DNA of 64,000 bases from Acanthosoma haemorrhoidale (Eukaryota; Arthropoda; Insecta; Hemiptera; Acanthosomatidae): NCBI GenBank assembly GCA_930367205.1, contig OV884011.1, positions 117,983,866 through 118,047,865 of the forward strand, read 5' to 3'. Both the position numbers and the translations under genes were made by a program. Shown piece after piece: positions 1 through 13,790 of this stretch (position 1 is the first letter of the stretch; each line of letters starts with the position of its first letter). The notes under the pieces were generated by a model. That model searched no databases. It saw nothing but the letters and a program-made list of their open reading frames with translations, and was not told the DNA's origin.

Positions 1-146
1 ATAAAAATAGGATGTGGAAAATTATTTTGGATTGATGGGTGCCTTTCACTAAGGGGAGTCCCATTTGAAGGATGTATGAGGAGGATGTGGGGGTGGGATG
101 CCTAAAGGAGGCGGGTGGGTTCGGGAAGTTAGAGTCTACCTATGGT
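1..146 (-). mobile_element. Family A short retroposon copy, cut by window edge
   Basis: This stretch matches 9059-9219 nearly base for base, including tgatgggtgcctttcacta and ggaggcgggtgggttcggg. In the 9-kb copy the A-rich tail lies on the low-coordinate side, so the sense strand is minus. The tail of this copy would fall before base 1 and is not visible. No open frame of note is present. Family A is named here for convenience; it could be a SINE or the 3' end of a longer LINE. Confidence 0.75.
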
Positions 147-3100
147 TAATATGATATAACAGATCTAGTATACAATTTACTATTCTTTAGCTTCTATGGG
201 AAGATGGATAAAGGCTAAGTCAATAAAAGAGTAATGTATAGCACCCCTTTCAAAATAATTAACCTCATTAAGACTCTAAAGGAAGGTAAAATGTTACGAG
301 ACAATCAAGACGAGTTTGGAAGCATTCGGTCTTCTGTCCGCTTTCCCATCATTCAATACACAGTTATAAGAAGGCAAAATAAAGCAAGTAATTCAGTAGG
401 ACATGCGTAAATGACTGGATGAATTGGATTTCACAGATATCTTCTTGAAGAACTTAAGAATAGGGACATCAAGAGCTAACTCCTAAAATAATATCTGGAT
501 ACGAGAAAAGCAAAACCATCCATAAACAAAAACACGAATATTCAGGATAGTTTTGCAAATAATCATTACATAATGACATTCCTCCTAATCTGGTAGGAAA
601 AGACGGGCATGAGAAAAACACAAATCGTATCGAGATTTCAACCTATAATGTTGAAACTAAAACCTCCACGGATTTAGAAGCATTCAGAGAACCACACAAC
701 ATACTTCCCATTTTCCATATTAGAATGTGAATTAAGAGAATGATCAAGAATTTAATTGAATATTTAAGGATGTTTATGGAAAAAACCAAAGAACAAATAT
801 ATTATAAAAAACGACTGTGTTGTTATACAATGATAGATGAGTATATGCTTAGAACTCCGTATTACAATTCTTCGAAAACAATGAGATAGCTCGCAATGGC
901 TTCATAAGGAGTGGAGGATGTGGTACAGTGAGATCATCATCAACTACACTAAATTGTTCTGTACAGTCATTCCCTCAATAAGCACCAACTCTCAGTATAT
1001 TCTGTAAATGTGACATATTGTGAGAGATAGGTTCCAAAGGTTCTATCTTATAATGGTTCATTTATTCATTATTTCCCGAAATATATCCGAATTATTCTGT
1101 ACTAAAACAGAAGAATAAGAAAAAAAAAAAGGTTGTTCGAGAACTATACCTATGTTGCTACGGAATATTTGATCAAATAACAATACTAGAAGATATTGTA
1201 AAAAATGTCTCCATAAATCATATAATGATACATAACACCATATAATTAATAATTTAAATAATGATATATATGTGTACTTAATGATACCTACTAATCATAA
1301 TCACTGGTCATGAAACGTTACATATTCTTGCAAAAACACCTTGGTGCATTGGTTGGTACGTGTTTAGCGTTATTCACACATTTCTATCCAGACGACAATC
1401 AATCAAGCATTGTTTGGTACAAGGTTTAACTCTGGACCACGACCCCCCCCCTCTCCTATGCAACAGTACAGAGATCGAGCTCTTTGTAAGCCAGGTGATG
1501 GACTCAAAATCAATAGAGTTCATGAATCGCAGGCCACCCCCCACTTACCGGAGCATAATCAAAATTGGATGGGCCTTAATGCAGGCCACTTATACCGTCA
1601 TTGTCTGCCCTGCTTGAGGTATAAATATTAGCTTAGCGAAACCGCATAGGGTAAGGTTACAGAAAGTCAGAATAGTAGTGTAAGGCCCCTAAAAATATTA
1701 AATAATCAAAAGTTAACTAATGAATCAGTTATGGCTTTTAACGTAGAATACATTTATTGAGAGGGGTAATATGACAGAAAACCAACATGAAACAAAGTCG
1801 TCACAGCGAGTCCTGCCTGCACAGGAGCAGATGGTCTTTGTAGACTTAACCTACTTTAGCGGTGGCCATTCAAAGCGTTTGTTGTAAATTCGTACATTAA
1901 AATTTATATATCTTTAGATCAGAATGATTAGAAGAAAAACTAACGAAAATAAATAAATGTGACAGCAAGATATATATTTGAAATTATGTATACGTATATT
2001 GTTATTGTTAGCGTTATCTGTTTGTTATACAGTCAAATGCAATATTTAGTCCATTTTCCTTACTTTACAGCATTCTTTAGGTATGAATGACCTCTTGATA
2101 CACAATCATTAATATTAGATAAGAAAAGTTTACGAATATGAGGTAAAGAATTATTTTATTACTACAAACATAATTTATCATGTACATCCCTCATTTTAAA
2201 TTCCAAGTTTTCCTTATGTAAAAATTTTCCATTTGTTAACTTGGGATCAGTGATTTGCATCCTATGTTTTCAAAAAAACAAATTTGGTCACGGACGTGCA
2301 TCCAAACAATTAAAATTACATTAAAAGCATTATTTCGCGATAATAGCTTTGAAGTAGAAAGTAAATTTTTATGTATATTTAGAAATGTGCACTGTGTTAT
2401 ATGCAACTTGATAATGATCGTGTGGAACATAAAAATGTTATGTGGATAGACAAGAAGTATGGCCCATTAAAAAATCAATCCACAACCAGCACTAACTTTA
2501 CTACTACTTACTTATTTTTATAAGACAATATTATTTCGACAAAACCTGTCTCGTTCATAACATAGAGTCTCAAGAAGATAATATGTTTTTTTTTTCTTTA
2601 TTTAGCAGTTTTTCCAACTTCATCAAAGTTCCAACTTCATCTCAACCAAAGTCATCTAGTCATTTAATTAGACAAATGGGTTAATATAATGACTTCCCAT
2701 GGAATGACTCAGCGTTTAAAGATACTTCAGTATTTTTTTCCAGGATTCTTCAAGGGATTAAGAATTAGGGGGCTAGGTATGACAATGGAGGGAATTGTGG
2801 CGCAGTCTTCAGTATGGCACCATTTAGGTAGACCACTTTGAGGATCGATCACGAAACCTATTTCAGGTGGCAAAACTTCTGTACCCCCCCCCCCCCCTGC
2901 ATATTTTCCTGTAAAATAGGATTATTAAACTGTGAATTCATAATTCGCCATGAAAGTAGATGTGTTCGTTGGTATATGAAACTAGGATATGCTTAGGTTT
3001 ATGAAACAAAGGTAGATATTACATTTTCTTCAAATATTTTTTTAGACGAGGATTCGTTTTGAGGTTTTTGCATCTCGGGACAATGGTGTCATATACTGTT

Positions 3101-6100
3101 GTGATGTGCTATCAGATGTCTTAAGCCTTACATCTTATTAAGTTGTCAAATCATTTAATAGAATGGATAGATAGTCGAAACGTTGTCCATAAATAAATTT
3201 GATAAAAATCTAATATCTTTCTATTTTGATTGTATTATTCTAACGAATGCATAAACCCGAAATAAAATCAACTCCTAGAGCAGTACTCGAGCTCAGCTCC
3301 ATCCTATGTACAAATCCCGTCCTTTTATTAAAATGAAACTGATATAGGAAAATGATTACAAACTATTTCTTAGCATTTTGTGATATGGATGTTTTTTGTT
3401 ATTATTTATTACTAGCAGTTTTTCTTTTTACATAGCTGATGGATTATTTTTTTTTTTTAAATGTACATACAAACAAATTAAAGAAAGTAGAAAGTAAAGA
3501 AATAACATAAAAAGATACTCGCCCGGCTCGGGATAAGTTTATCAAATGATCCTGTAAAAAACCCTCTGAGTATTTAGGATCAAAAATAAGTCTACTATTG
3601 TGCCGGATGAATATATAGAAATACAATGACAATCACGAAGAAAAAAAACCAAGCTAATCAAAACCCAAAATACTTTATTCGTGGTTAAAACATCTGTCGC
3701 TAAAAATCGCCTCTTCGACAAACTGACAATTGTATTTAAAATATTAGTATTTTTTTTAATTGTATTTATTAATACCAGGATGAAAAAAACATAACATTTA
3801 CTGAAATTAAAACAGTGTCCATCTTCAAAATATTGATCATAAAGATGTTTAAAAGAATAAATGTAACTGATCACACTTATATGAACATTAAGAAGGTGGG
3901 GTAGAACATACAATGACCTGCCAACGGTGTTTATACCCCACACCTGTTGCTTCCATTGCTACCTTACATCACTGATATGCTAGACAGATTATAAGGTTTC
4001 CCTCCAATGCGAACCGACAGCTCAAGTAGGGATCGGTTTTATGGCAAAGAAACAAAGAGAACACAAACAAAATATGCAAACGAGAATTTGGAATATTTTA
4101 TTAAATTAACCTGGGCTCATGTTATGTAGAATACTCGGATATAAACACTATTCTACTCTACTAAGTAAAAACTGGATGATTGATGTTCATGATTTCATAT
4201 ATTCCAGGGAGTTATCAATTCCATTCCTTCTATTTTTATAGACTCGAACGAATTTATAAAATAAAGAATTTTTTTTTCTCAATAAGACAATTCACTACTT
4301 AATTTGTCTTGCTCGATTTAAATGTAGTTTAATTACAATTTATGACTATGTATCTATACTACTGTAGTCATTCCTGATTCCTAATATTCAAAGATCGGAT
4401 TTTATACTTATTGTTTTTAAGATGGCAGGTCAAATTTATGACCACAAAACTACAAAGAAAATCAAATTAGCAGCAAAAATAAATCTAAAATGAAACATCA
4501 ATATTACTTTAACCTCTAGCAAATACCTGTAATCATCGAAGAAAATAGTTTCAAAGCCAACTAAATATTATTCGAATAAAAAAACAAAAACAGAAATATA
4601 CCACATTCCTGGTGAGGGCAATAAGGACTGTTCCCATTGGACACAGGCCAACTTTATTTCCATCTCCAGTCCTGTCGGGAAGGCTGTGTATTTCTTTTAG
4701 AATATGGTAAGTTTCCTTAATACGCAAAATAATGTTAAAATTGTTTTTGGGATTCTCTATTGTAACGTTTGATTTTCAAAAATAATCTCTCAAGAATGAG
4801 TTGTCACAAAATCATGAGCTTCGGGTGTTGGCAAAAAAAAAAAAAAACTATTTTAAACAATATACTTCATCGAAATAAGGTCAATTGCAATTACCACACA
4901 TTTGCCAACTTGCTAAAAGCGATGCCCACTAACACGAAATCAATAACACTACAATTTTGGTAAAAATACCATGTAGTGTTTTCACCTGTAATCATGTAAC
5001 TGTCTCGGGATCTGTCTCATAACTTTCTTCTTCCTTTATTTCGTTTGTATATATAAAAAATACCACAATATAGGTTATAATTGATGTAAATAAAATTGAA
5101 TAGATAAAAACATTCAAATAAGGAAAAATAATGGTGAGGCTATTGACCCTTGAATTGGATAAACTAGAATAATTATATTAGGCAAACATATTTTTTTTGT
5201 CGCTTCACTCATATAATTTATAGAAAATATAATAACAACTAAACAATTTACATGTCTGCATTCGGAATGGAACCCAAGCATAGCACAACTGTAGCAGCAA
5301 ATCTAATTGTTCCGAAGAGCGATTAAATGACATGACCTGGAATATCGACCCGCAGAAGAGGCCTCGGAAAATATTTATTTGTCCAAAGAGCAAGAGCAAC
5401 TGGAGCCTCAATAATTGATAACTGGCAGGAGGCAGGAATTACAATGAAGAGAATCGCCTCCGTCCCGAGGGGAGGTTTTCACCAGCTTTAAAGCTTCTTT
5501 GTTGAAGAAAGAAGATACAAGATTATTTAAAGGCTTCGCTGCACACTACGCGATCATTACGCCTTACACGAGCAATACAATTTAATAAGTTAGATTCGTT
5601 GTTTGCTTCCAAGTTGTCTTGCAAAGATGCGACTACGAGAAATCTGGGAAGTTTACCTAGACCAAAAATGCCTGTTTGATGAGAAAAATATCTAAACTAA
5701 AGCGAAATGCTTACTCTTCTAAAAAACAATCGAGGCAGCGAAGTGTAAGGAAATGCACCGGCCACAAAAGGGGCTAACAATTCTTTTAAAAATTTTTAAA
5801 TCGCAGTAAATGCATCTTGATTTCTTTGGAACTCTTATATAATTGTTTCATTTAATAATTTCATAATTCATATAATATAATAGGCTCCCTACATCTATTT
5901 TTCGTCCTCGCTTTATATTGGGTGGATGCGTTGTCCATTTCTTATTCGGATACATGGATCGCCAAGACTGTCTGATCCGATCCCAACTAAGAAAGAAGTG
6001 GATAACATATTTCAAATATTAAGAGACAAATTGGACAATTGAGCTGGCGATGTAAGGTTTCTTGACCGATCAATAGTTGACAATAGCTCAGTGAACGATT

Positions 6101-9026
6101 TGCATTTGAGGCCCTCTTCCAATTATCATGGCGTCATAGTAATTCCGAGAACCATGCCTACGGAAATATAATTGTACTAGGGTGATATCATTCCGGGTAA
6201 GAGAAACCTTTCATTATGCGGCATTGGACTACTTATGAAATATAGTTGATACAGACACTAGTTGATTCTTGGATCAACCACAGGAACCTCAAATTTATCT
6301 TGTCTAAATTTTTATTTTATGCTTAACAGGTAAAATGTATTTACAACCATGACGACATAAATTTAAACGAAATAACGAACATAGAAAGAAAAGAAAAAAA
6401 AACCGAGAGATTGTGGGGGCGAAAAATAGGTATTTGTAATCTGAAATACATAATTGAATTAGTTAAATCTCCTTAGTAATTAGGAATATCATTAAAAGAA
6501 AAAAAATTTCACTGAAATATTGAAAATAAAAACCTACTGAATTCAGTTGGAATTCTGTGATTTTTAATGTTGGTTCTGAACTTAACGGTATGACATTTCT
6601 TCAAATTAAGTTCGAATTTATTACCTACACGCCAGACAGTCGTCACGTATTCGTAATCGTTACGAGTTATTCACACAGTGTAAGGAACTGGTTCTAGAAT
6701 AAAATTCATTTTTTCGTTTATTTATTAAAACTGAAGCCGTGACTTGTGAAAAGTCAGATAAGAGCCGATAAAATATTAAATACTGGTCCCTAGGGGTTTT
6801 CCACTAATTAAGAATCGTGAAATGAATTATAAAAATAATATCCTGTGCGCCTTACAAACTGTGAGTATACTCAGGGATGATAAAAACCATACAGATATGC
6901 ACTTAAGTATAGTTGCGGCATATAAAAATAAATGTAAGGAAAAGTGTGAAATTGAATACAATTTCTGAGCATCATTCGTCAATGAACGTTACGTATGCAT
7001 AAGAAAAGTGGGACCTCGCTTTATCTTCAAGATATGCCTAACAATGAATAAACATGTGGTAGCCTGTGAAGAATGCCTTGAAGCAGAGACAACTCCAGAA
7101 GTGGGAGGGAAAGCTACCGAAAGCGTGGGTTCCAGTGTGTCCCGGGGAAGTTGGAATAACTAAGAAAAGCGGCTTTATCTGTACAGTTCCACTTACGGGA
7201 AATGGTAAAAACAGTAAATAACAAAGCTTTACAGTTCTCCATGGTACATAAATGCACCAACCTTGTTCCTTTATTTTCCCTTCTTTTTTTTTAAATCGGA
7301 TTAATCTCATTATATCATAATTAAAAATAATGACGTTTAAGTTTATTTCTAGTCCAACTTCACCTACTAAAACTGTCAAATGTGCGGACGAAAACTTGGT
7401 ATTTCAATGGTTGAAACTGTCTAAGTTTCTTACAAATGGACCAATTTACATTTAATTAATTAAAAATAGATAATATAATAATTTTTGGGAAAAGTATAAT
7501 TTATTTCGCTCTACAGGTCGATTTATGAGGAATAGCCGAAATTTTAAAAAATGTCCCCTTTTACAGAATTTTTAAGGGCTTAAATTTCCGTTATCTATTT
7601 TAATATGATCATGCTACTTCATATGGCCGCAAACAAAAATTAAAAACAGTTAACAGCATTCGTGCTTGCAAACTTGGCAATGGGTACATAGTAACAACGC
7701 ATTAAGAGCACAATCCAAGTTTCAAAGCTGAGTAAACTTTTTTGTTAATTTGAATAAATTCATCTAAAACCAACTATTAGTAGTTCTTCGACCAAGATAT
7801 TTCCACGCGAACGTTCTTAATTATGATTGCGATGAATAACTGGTCAATAATTGCGACCGTAAATACATACAATTGTCCAATATACAAACGATAAATATGC
7901 ATTGCGAGGCTTAAAATAATTTTTAAATAATCCATTAACTACCACATGTCTAAAATAAAATGATTCAAAAAATGTGCATTTAAACCCCTAGCAAGAAGTA
8001 TTATGATTAAGTAATGACATATAATAATATGATCATAATAATACCATATGATTTTATGGATGGGTCAATATGTCGTAATAGATATATATTATTAACAATC
8101 CGTAATGGTACAACCTAAATTAAGTAATAATAGTTATAAATAGCTTCCCTGGTATTACGAAAAAATAAATATTGGGTTTTTATTGTTTGGCGAATCCAGA
8201 ACACCATACCACCTCCAACAGTTTAGAAAACATATTTCTATCGATTTAGATTTCTCTCAATTCCCTTATTATTATTATAAATATGTTTTTCATCTGTCGG
8301 CTAAATACATACTAATGTTCCACTAACAGGAAAAATAAGATTATTATTTAAAAACAATAAATGGCGAAAATGTAGGAGTTAGATTCTCATCTGGAAGAGC
8401 TAGATTTATTAACACAAAGAAATAACAAACATCGTTTCAAATAGGCAAAGAAACGGGTGAACCTGTATATAACATTTCTACCATAAACTAGAGTGCATTA
8501 CAGAATTAAACTAACTGTTTACACCTGTGAATCATGCTATAACTGAGAATTAATTGTTGTTCACTTAATATTATTTTTACTTTTATTGTATAAATATTCG
8601 GTAAGAACAGTCAATTATCAGTAGAAGACAAAAATGATCATTTATTTGAACAATTTATTACAGAATTTCCACAGACAAATCTCGCAACACATTCGATTAT
8701 TCTTCAAATTATACGGCAATTACTCCAGCGTTTCCGCTATGAAACTTTTACTTCAAGTTCTGAAGTAATTAACGAAATGGGAATCGGCTTCTTTTTTTTG
8801 CTTTTTTTTTTTTTAACGACTTCTTTAGTACACGAAAGATGAAATATGGTAAGAGCAGAATTTGATGTGAACCAGAAAAGTTGGTCTACAATAATGTTTT
8901 TTCCAATGCCGATCGATTTTGATATTTCGCCTTTCAAGCACTTAACACTCATTATAACACTTATTAATGCTAGATAAGCCAATTGTTATTGTAACCATAA
9001 AGAACTTTCTGACGTACTGACGCACT
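147..9026. other. AT-rich DNA without recognisable genes
   Basis: No conserved coding segment was recognised on either strand. The open frames here, up to 133 codons at 3542-3943 on the minus strand, are rich in Phe, Ile, Asn and Lys, as expected of AT-rich noncoding DNA. Simple tracts include 14 consecutive C at 2884-2897. A small, more G+C-rich patch at 7044-7163 is open for 39 codons and is treated as a finding. Confidence 0.6.
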
Positions 9027-9239
9027 CTTTACTAGGTTTTTTTTTTCCCCCCATAGCTCTCAAAATTATAAAAAATAGGACGTGGGAAAATTATTTTGGA
9101 TTGATGGGTGCCTTTCACTAAGGGGAGTCCTATTTGAAGGTGTATGAGAAGGATATGGGGTGTGGGATGCCTAAAGGAGGCGGGTGGGTTCGGGAAGGTA
9201 GTGAGAGTCTACCTATGGTGGTAAGAACGCTTTACTAGG
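9027..9239 (-). mobile_element. Family A retroposon with 10-bp target-site duplication
   Basis: The element occupies about 9037-9229 and is flanked by ctttactagg at 9027-9036 and again at 9230-9239. On the minus strand its 3' end reads GAGAGCTATGGGGGG followed by a run of A, so it looks like a polyadenylated retroposon that inserted by target-primed reverse transcription. The body is close to the copy at 1-146. It is too short to encode a protein and must be non-autonomous. Whether the head is tRNA-derived is not visible; no clear A or B box was found. Confidence 0.8.
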
Positions 9240-9420
9240 GTGGAACGATAGTCGATATCACGATACTATCGTTACTGTTAACAACTTTATTATGATGAAA
9301 TTACAATCTGCCTTTACTTAATTGGCAATAAATAATTGAGGTAAGTGTAAACGATACTATCGATGGAAAACTATCGGAAGTATCGATAGTAATTATGATT
9401 CCCATTTCAAAGAGAAAATA
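9240..9420. repeat. CGATA/TATCG-rich palindromic segment
   Basis: The stretch has many overlapping copies of cgata and its complement, for example acgatactatcg twice and tatcgatag near 9380. It is interrupted by a small Jockey-type tail at 9272-9350. Such CGATA-rich palindromes occur in some hAT-type non-autonomous elements, but terminal repeats and an 8-bp duplication could not be defined, so the class is left open. Confidence 0.4.
9260..9362 (-). mobile_element. Tail-only copy of the Jockey-like element, 12-bp target duplication
   Basis: The insert 9272-9350 matches the last part of the Jockey-like elements at 31.3 and 49.7 kb, sharing attacaatctgcc followed by ggcaataa and taattgag. The repeat acgatactatcg lies on both sides (9260-9271 and 9351-9362). 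The hairpin tgcc...ggca seen near the 3' end of the other copies is kept. At 79 bp it is an extreme 5' truncation. Because the flanks are themselves CGATA-rich, part of the apparent duplication could be coincidence. Confidence 0.6.
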
Positions 9421-10804
9421 ATTATTTTACTAGGTAATTAGGGATAAGTAGACAAATATGACAAGTATCACAAGACGTTATTAATAAATAAATTATAATT
9501 ATTTGTCAGAATTTTTTATAAGATAAAAAAGAGTAATTATAGCGAAATATTGTGAAATTTAATTTATTTAATATGGAAATAAAAATAAAACATGTTGGAA
9601 ACACATCCAGAAATTCTTGACGCGTTACGAAAAACAAACATAATATTGAGAGCCTTCGGCAATCACTAAATAAAAAATTAAAACAAATTAATAAGAAGTC
9701 AATTTTTTTAATTTATACTATATATCGTCAAGAAATACTTAACTTGTAAGTGAATTAAATACCCTTCAGGTAGAAGTTTTCCACTTTCTAAACGTGGAGC
9801 AGAGGTTGAAAGATATTTAAAAATAAAAAATAGTGCCTGAGAGTTTCTGTTAAATTTTTGAGTTTAATATTTTATGCTACGAAATCATCTACCTAAATAA
9901 TACATTTATTGCAAAAGTATAATTCCAACATGAAGATAGCTACAGATATTCAATTAATAACACAAACGAACAAATCATAATAGTCTAGCACACATGCTTA
10001 TACAAATTTAATTGAATCGAGTTCAAATGTCGAAAGCCCTCGGGACAAAAACTTAACTCATTTAATATTAAACAATCGTTCTAATAAATATTTATTTTTT
10101 ACGAGTCATACTAAAGTCATCAGGAAAATAAAAACAAATGTTAATTATATGCAGGAAGAGTTAATTGTTATGTAAAATAGAGCGGAACTTAAAATGTTAC
10201 CTTGGTATACTCCATTTTGTAAGCTTCTATTGAATATGCTAATGGTGGGACTATCTAATTTATGGAGGTTTTAAACGAAGGATAACAATACTAAACATGT
10301 GGAATGGAAAAATAAGGATATCTTGGAATAACCGATCAAATACTAATGTCTGCAATTTTAAAAGCTAAATTTTAAAAGTTATTTCAAACCATTCATATTA
10401 AACTAGTATTAATTTTTTTAGGTATTATTGCTAAGGCCAAACGGAGAGGGTCTACTTTATTTATTTATTCAGGTCAAGTGCGATCGCCTGAAGACATGTC
10501 TATGTGTGCTGCGATAGCGGTCTTAGACAATATTCAATCAATGTAAACCTTAATGTTATACCGACAACACTTCGGATTATACTGCTTACTTTTCAGTTAA
10601 ACACCATTACAGGAAGTATGGGGAACAAATTAAATGTGAAAAAAGTTCGGTCCTTTTGACTAAATAAAACTGTTCAAGTATTGGAGAGAACTTTTTTCTA
10701 ATGTTCAATGAGAGTTTTAAACATATTCCCAATAATAAAGATTAACGAAAATCGCGTATTTTACACTTCCTGTACCGGTTTTCATAGGTTTCCCCCCCCC
10801 CTCA

Positions 10805-10872
10805 AGATTCACCTGAGGATCTATAATTATTTTAATTATCTGTAAATTTAAAGGGGTTATAAAAAAAAAAAA
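10805..10872 (+). mobile_element. Family B A-tailed retroposon fragment
   Basis: The fragment shares agattc, cctgaggatctata and ctgtaaattt with 27241-27312, and both copies end in gg-ttat followed by ten or more A (gaggttatgaaac in the other copy). The A tail at the right end gives a plus orientation. Only the last 70 bp or so is shared, which suggests strong 5' truncation of a longer non-LTR element or a short SINE. No target duplication could be fixed. Confidence 0.5.
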
Positions 10873-13559
10873 CCTTAGGTTTTTAAGTCAATATTTTAGC
10901 TATTAACATTTTAAATAATTGTTATAAATAATAAAAAATAATACAATTCAGTGCATAATTGATGAAAAAAAAAGCGTGTAAGTAATAAAACAAACGGTGA
11001 GGCGAAATCCTTCCTTGGACTGTAACAAAACCAATAAGCATTCAAAGACACAGATGTCCAAGGTATAGGTATTGGATTTTGTTTCGGTTAAACTCCTTAA
11101 TGTACAAAAGCTAAGAGTATGAATGACGGGTATTGAAGTGTATTGAAATGGGCAAGTAGTGTTTTGTAAAGGAATTTTGAACAGTGGGGCGGGGGTTACA
11201 AAACTAAAAGCTTCAAGGCTAAGCGTTGAGGTAACCTAAGCCGACCATTAGAAATAATCCCATAATCCACAAAATATCATCCACCATATGTGCACTATAT
11301 ATAATCATTAAATAAATACTTGTAAAGTGATTCATAAATCTGTTGACACACTGCCTTTATCTCGTGTATACTAACAACTAAGAGCTGCCGGGGTTTCATC
11401 GATTACCAAAGAGGATCATCTTTATTTTTCTAGGTATGATGATTTCGTCTTGCAGGTGACCGGTTTAAAAGCAAGCTTAACTATTTCACGTTAAATTCCT
11501 TTTTCCATAATCCCCGTTATATCATTCAAATCAAAAATATGAGCGGAGGTGTTGTGCAGTATAGCTATTTTATTTCAGGTTGGCTGAATCACTTTAAGGA
11601 CAGCTTTAGAAATGCTTACAGACTGGCCATCTTCAATTTCATCTATTCTAATAGCCATCTGGATGAATAACCACAAAAACAGTCAAATAAAAGGGATGTC
11701 ATACATATTTAATACATTATTTCCCATCAACTACATGATTGAATGTGAAGATCAGATAGCCCACCCCCTCCTGCTATGATTATAATTTATTACGCACTAA
11801 GGCGTCGAGGTACCAATCCACAATTAATTACCAAAATTTTCCCAAAATAAATGGAACGGAACCTGGCACGGACGGACTACAAAGCGGCCAGTATAATCTG
11901 ATTCCGTCATGAGCGCACTGCCATTGTAGTCATGCTTTGTATCCTTTTCGTTCCTTCCTCCGTCTAATTAATTACAATAAATCGTCTATTCCCTTTAACA
12001 AAGCCGCTGGGTCAACGCAGTGCGCAAAAACAGTTTATCCATAATTATAAGGCCGGCAAGCATCATTTATGATTAACAAATTGCTCAACTATGTTGAGTT
12101 GTAAGAAAAGCCTGCAAACCGATAGATCCTAGAATTGTAACAGTAAAAAACATTTAATTTAAAAGGCCACAAGAATGAATACTCACATCCATTCGTAATT
12201 GGTCTTATTAAAAAAATTATAGAACTCTAATAGAATGAACTAGATTTTTTTTTTTCGATGTCTTGATGTACTTTTGTATTGGGCCTGTTGATATAAACCT
12301 TTTGTTCTCCCAGTGACAAACATGTCGATCGTGGATTGTCTTATTTTCATTGATTAGGATCACGCTTTGTTATTAGACCAGATTTTACTAAATGTAGTTG
12401 GGTCGAGTTGGTTCACCGATTATGGGCCAAGGGAAATACGCCGAAATAGGTGAGGAATGGACTAATTATGGTAAGTTAAATAGCTTTCCACTTAAAGCCC
12501 TAGAGCTTACACAACACGGTATGTTTGTAATTCTAAATTATTAATGTTTTTTTTTAGATAGTTAGAAAAAAAAAGTTATCTGGGACCAAGGCCCCTACGA
12601 AGAACCCAGAACGAACAAAAGCATCTCAATTTAACATGTTATAAAAAAAAAAAATAATAATAAGACTAATGTGTCATACCAGCTTAGCGATTAATAACAT
12701 TCAAACATACCTGAAACAATAATTTAATTATAAATACATGCATAAGTAGATATAAATTATTGTGTACAAAAAAAAAAGCATAACTCCTTATCCGCTAACA
12801 AAGGCGACCCCCTCGTCGGTTACGGTCCGATATCACTTAGCCTAGTGAGGGAAAACGAGTAGGTCTTTCAATATGGAAGTAGGTAAATCCGGTTTAGAAA
12901 TCAAGCGCTGAGATACAACCCACCGCCAAATACCCTAACACCCAATAGCCACGCCAAGTAACCATCTAGGCCTTTCCATATCCTGAAATGATTTTTTTAT
13001 ATTTATAAGTTTCATTGTTTATAGTATGAATTCTTACAGTTGGTTCAATTATTTAAATAAAATAAGATATCAAATTATAAAAAAATTGTAACGTTTAACT
13101 AATTCATGTTCGTTAGAAGATTGTGCAGGTCAAATGGAGTGTTTATTTATGATCGTGTAGCTGAAAATGGTTTTTACTCCCATTAATCTTGAATTAACTA
13201 CAAGTACTTGACGAAGGCCATTTATTTGAAAATTATTATTCCACTGCTTCATCTTATTTGGTTAATCACTTTTGAAATGCCAATCTCAAGTCTGAAGAAT
13301 GGTGTATCCAACCCACAAAAATACACCGCATTCCATAAAAAAAGATGTCAACGCACAAATCCTCTTCGCTTATATGAACGCATCACACACACAATGGTTA
13401 AAACGAGTCAGGTATAAAATCAGCTTAACTGAATGGTAATCAAGCCGTCCCCAAAAGTGCTGACAATTTAAGACATTTCTCTCAGAAAAGTTTTTCTTTC
13501 GAAGTTTCTGCTTTTGTTCATTATGTTATATTATGTCCCGTTTATTATGCTATAGCGTT

Positions 13560-13790
13560 TCCTATATCGACGTCGTTCCCGTTCGAAGACATTGAGAAGA
13601 GAACATACGTCGACAGATCTCCTGGAACTGATGGATGCCAAATCTCGAAGGCCGTGAATCCTAATTACCGGTGCCATTGTCGCAGTGACTTCCGGCTAGT
13701 TAGTAAGCTCTGAGGAACCAGGCTGACGTCACATGCCTTTTCCGCCTGGTGCACTAACCCTTGCGCTTGTCACGCTCACATCTCTCTTGC
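13560..13790. promoter_or_regulatory. G+C-richer island with a CRE palindrome
   Basis: This patch is clearly richer in G+C than its surroundings and contains an exact TGACGTCA at 13724-13731, the consensus for CREB/ATF-type bZIP proteins. No coding motif was recognised in any frame. It may be a regulatory element or the relic of a mobile element; the sequence alone does not decide. Confidence 0.25.

Noticed and set aside
3542..3943. 133-codon minus-strand open frame
   Set aside because: Composition is dominated by Phe, Ile, Leu, Ser and Asn, it includes codons from T/A runs, and it has no recognisable domain; such frames are expected at this frequency in AT-rich DNA.
7038..7379. 113-codon minus-strand open frame
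   Set aside because: No motif or signal of a family; part of it is the antisense of the small plus-strand patch at 7044-7163, and the rest is AT-rich.
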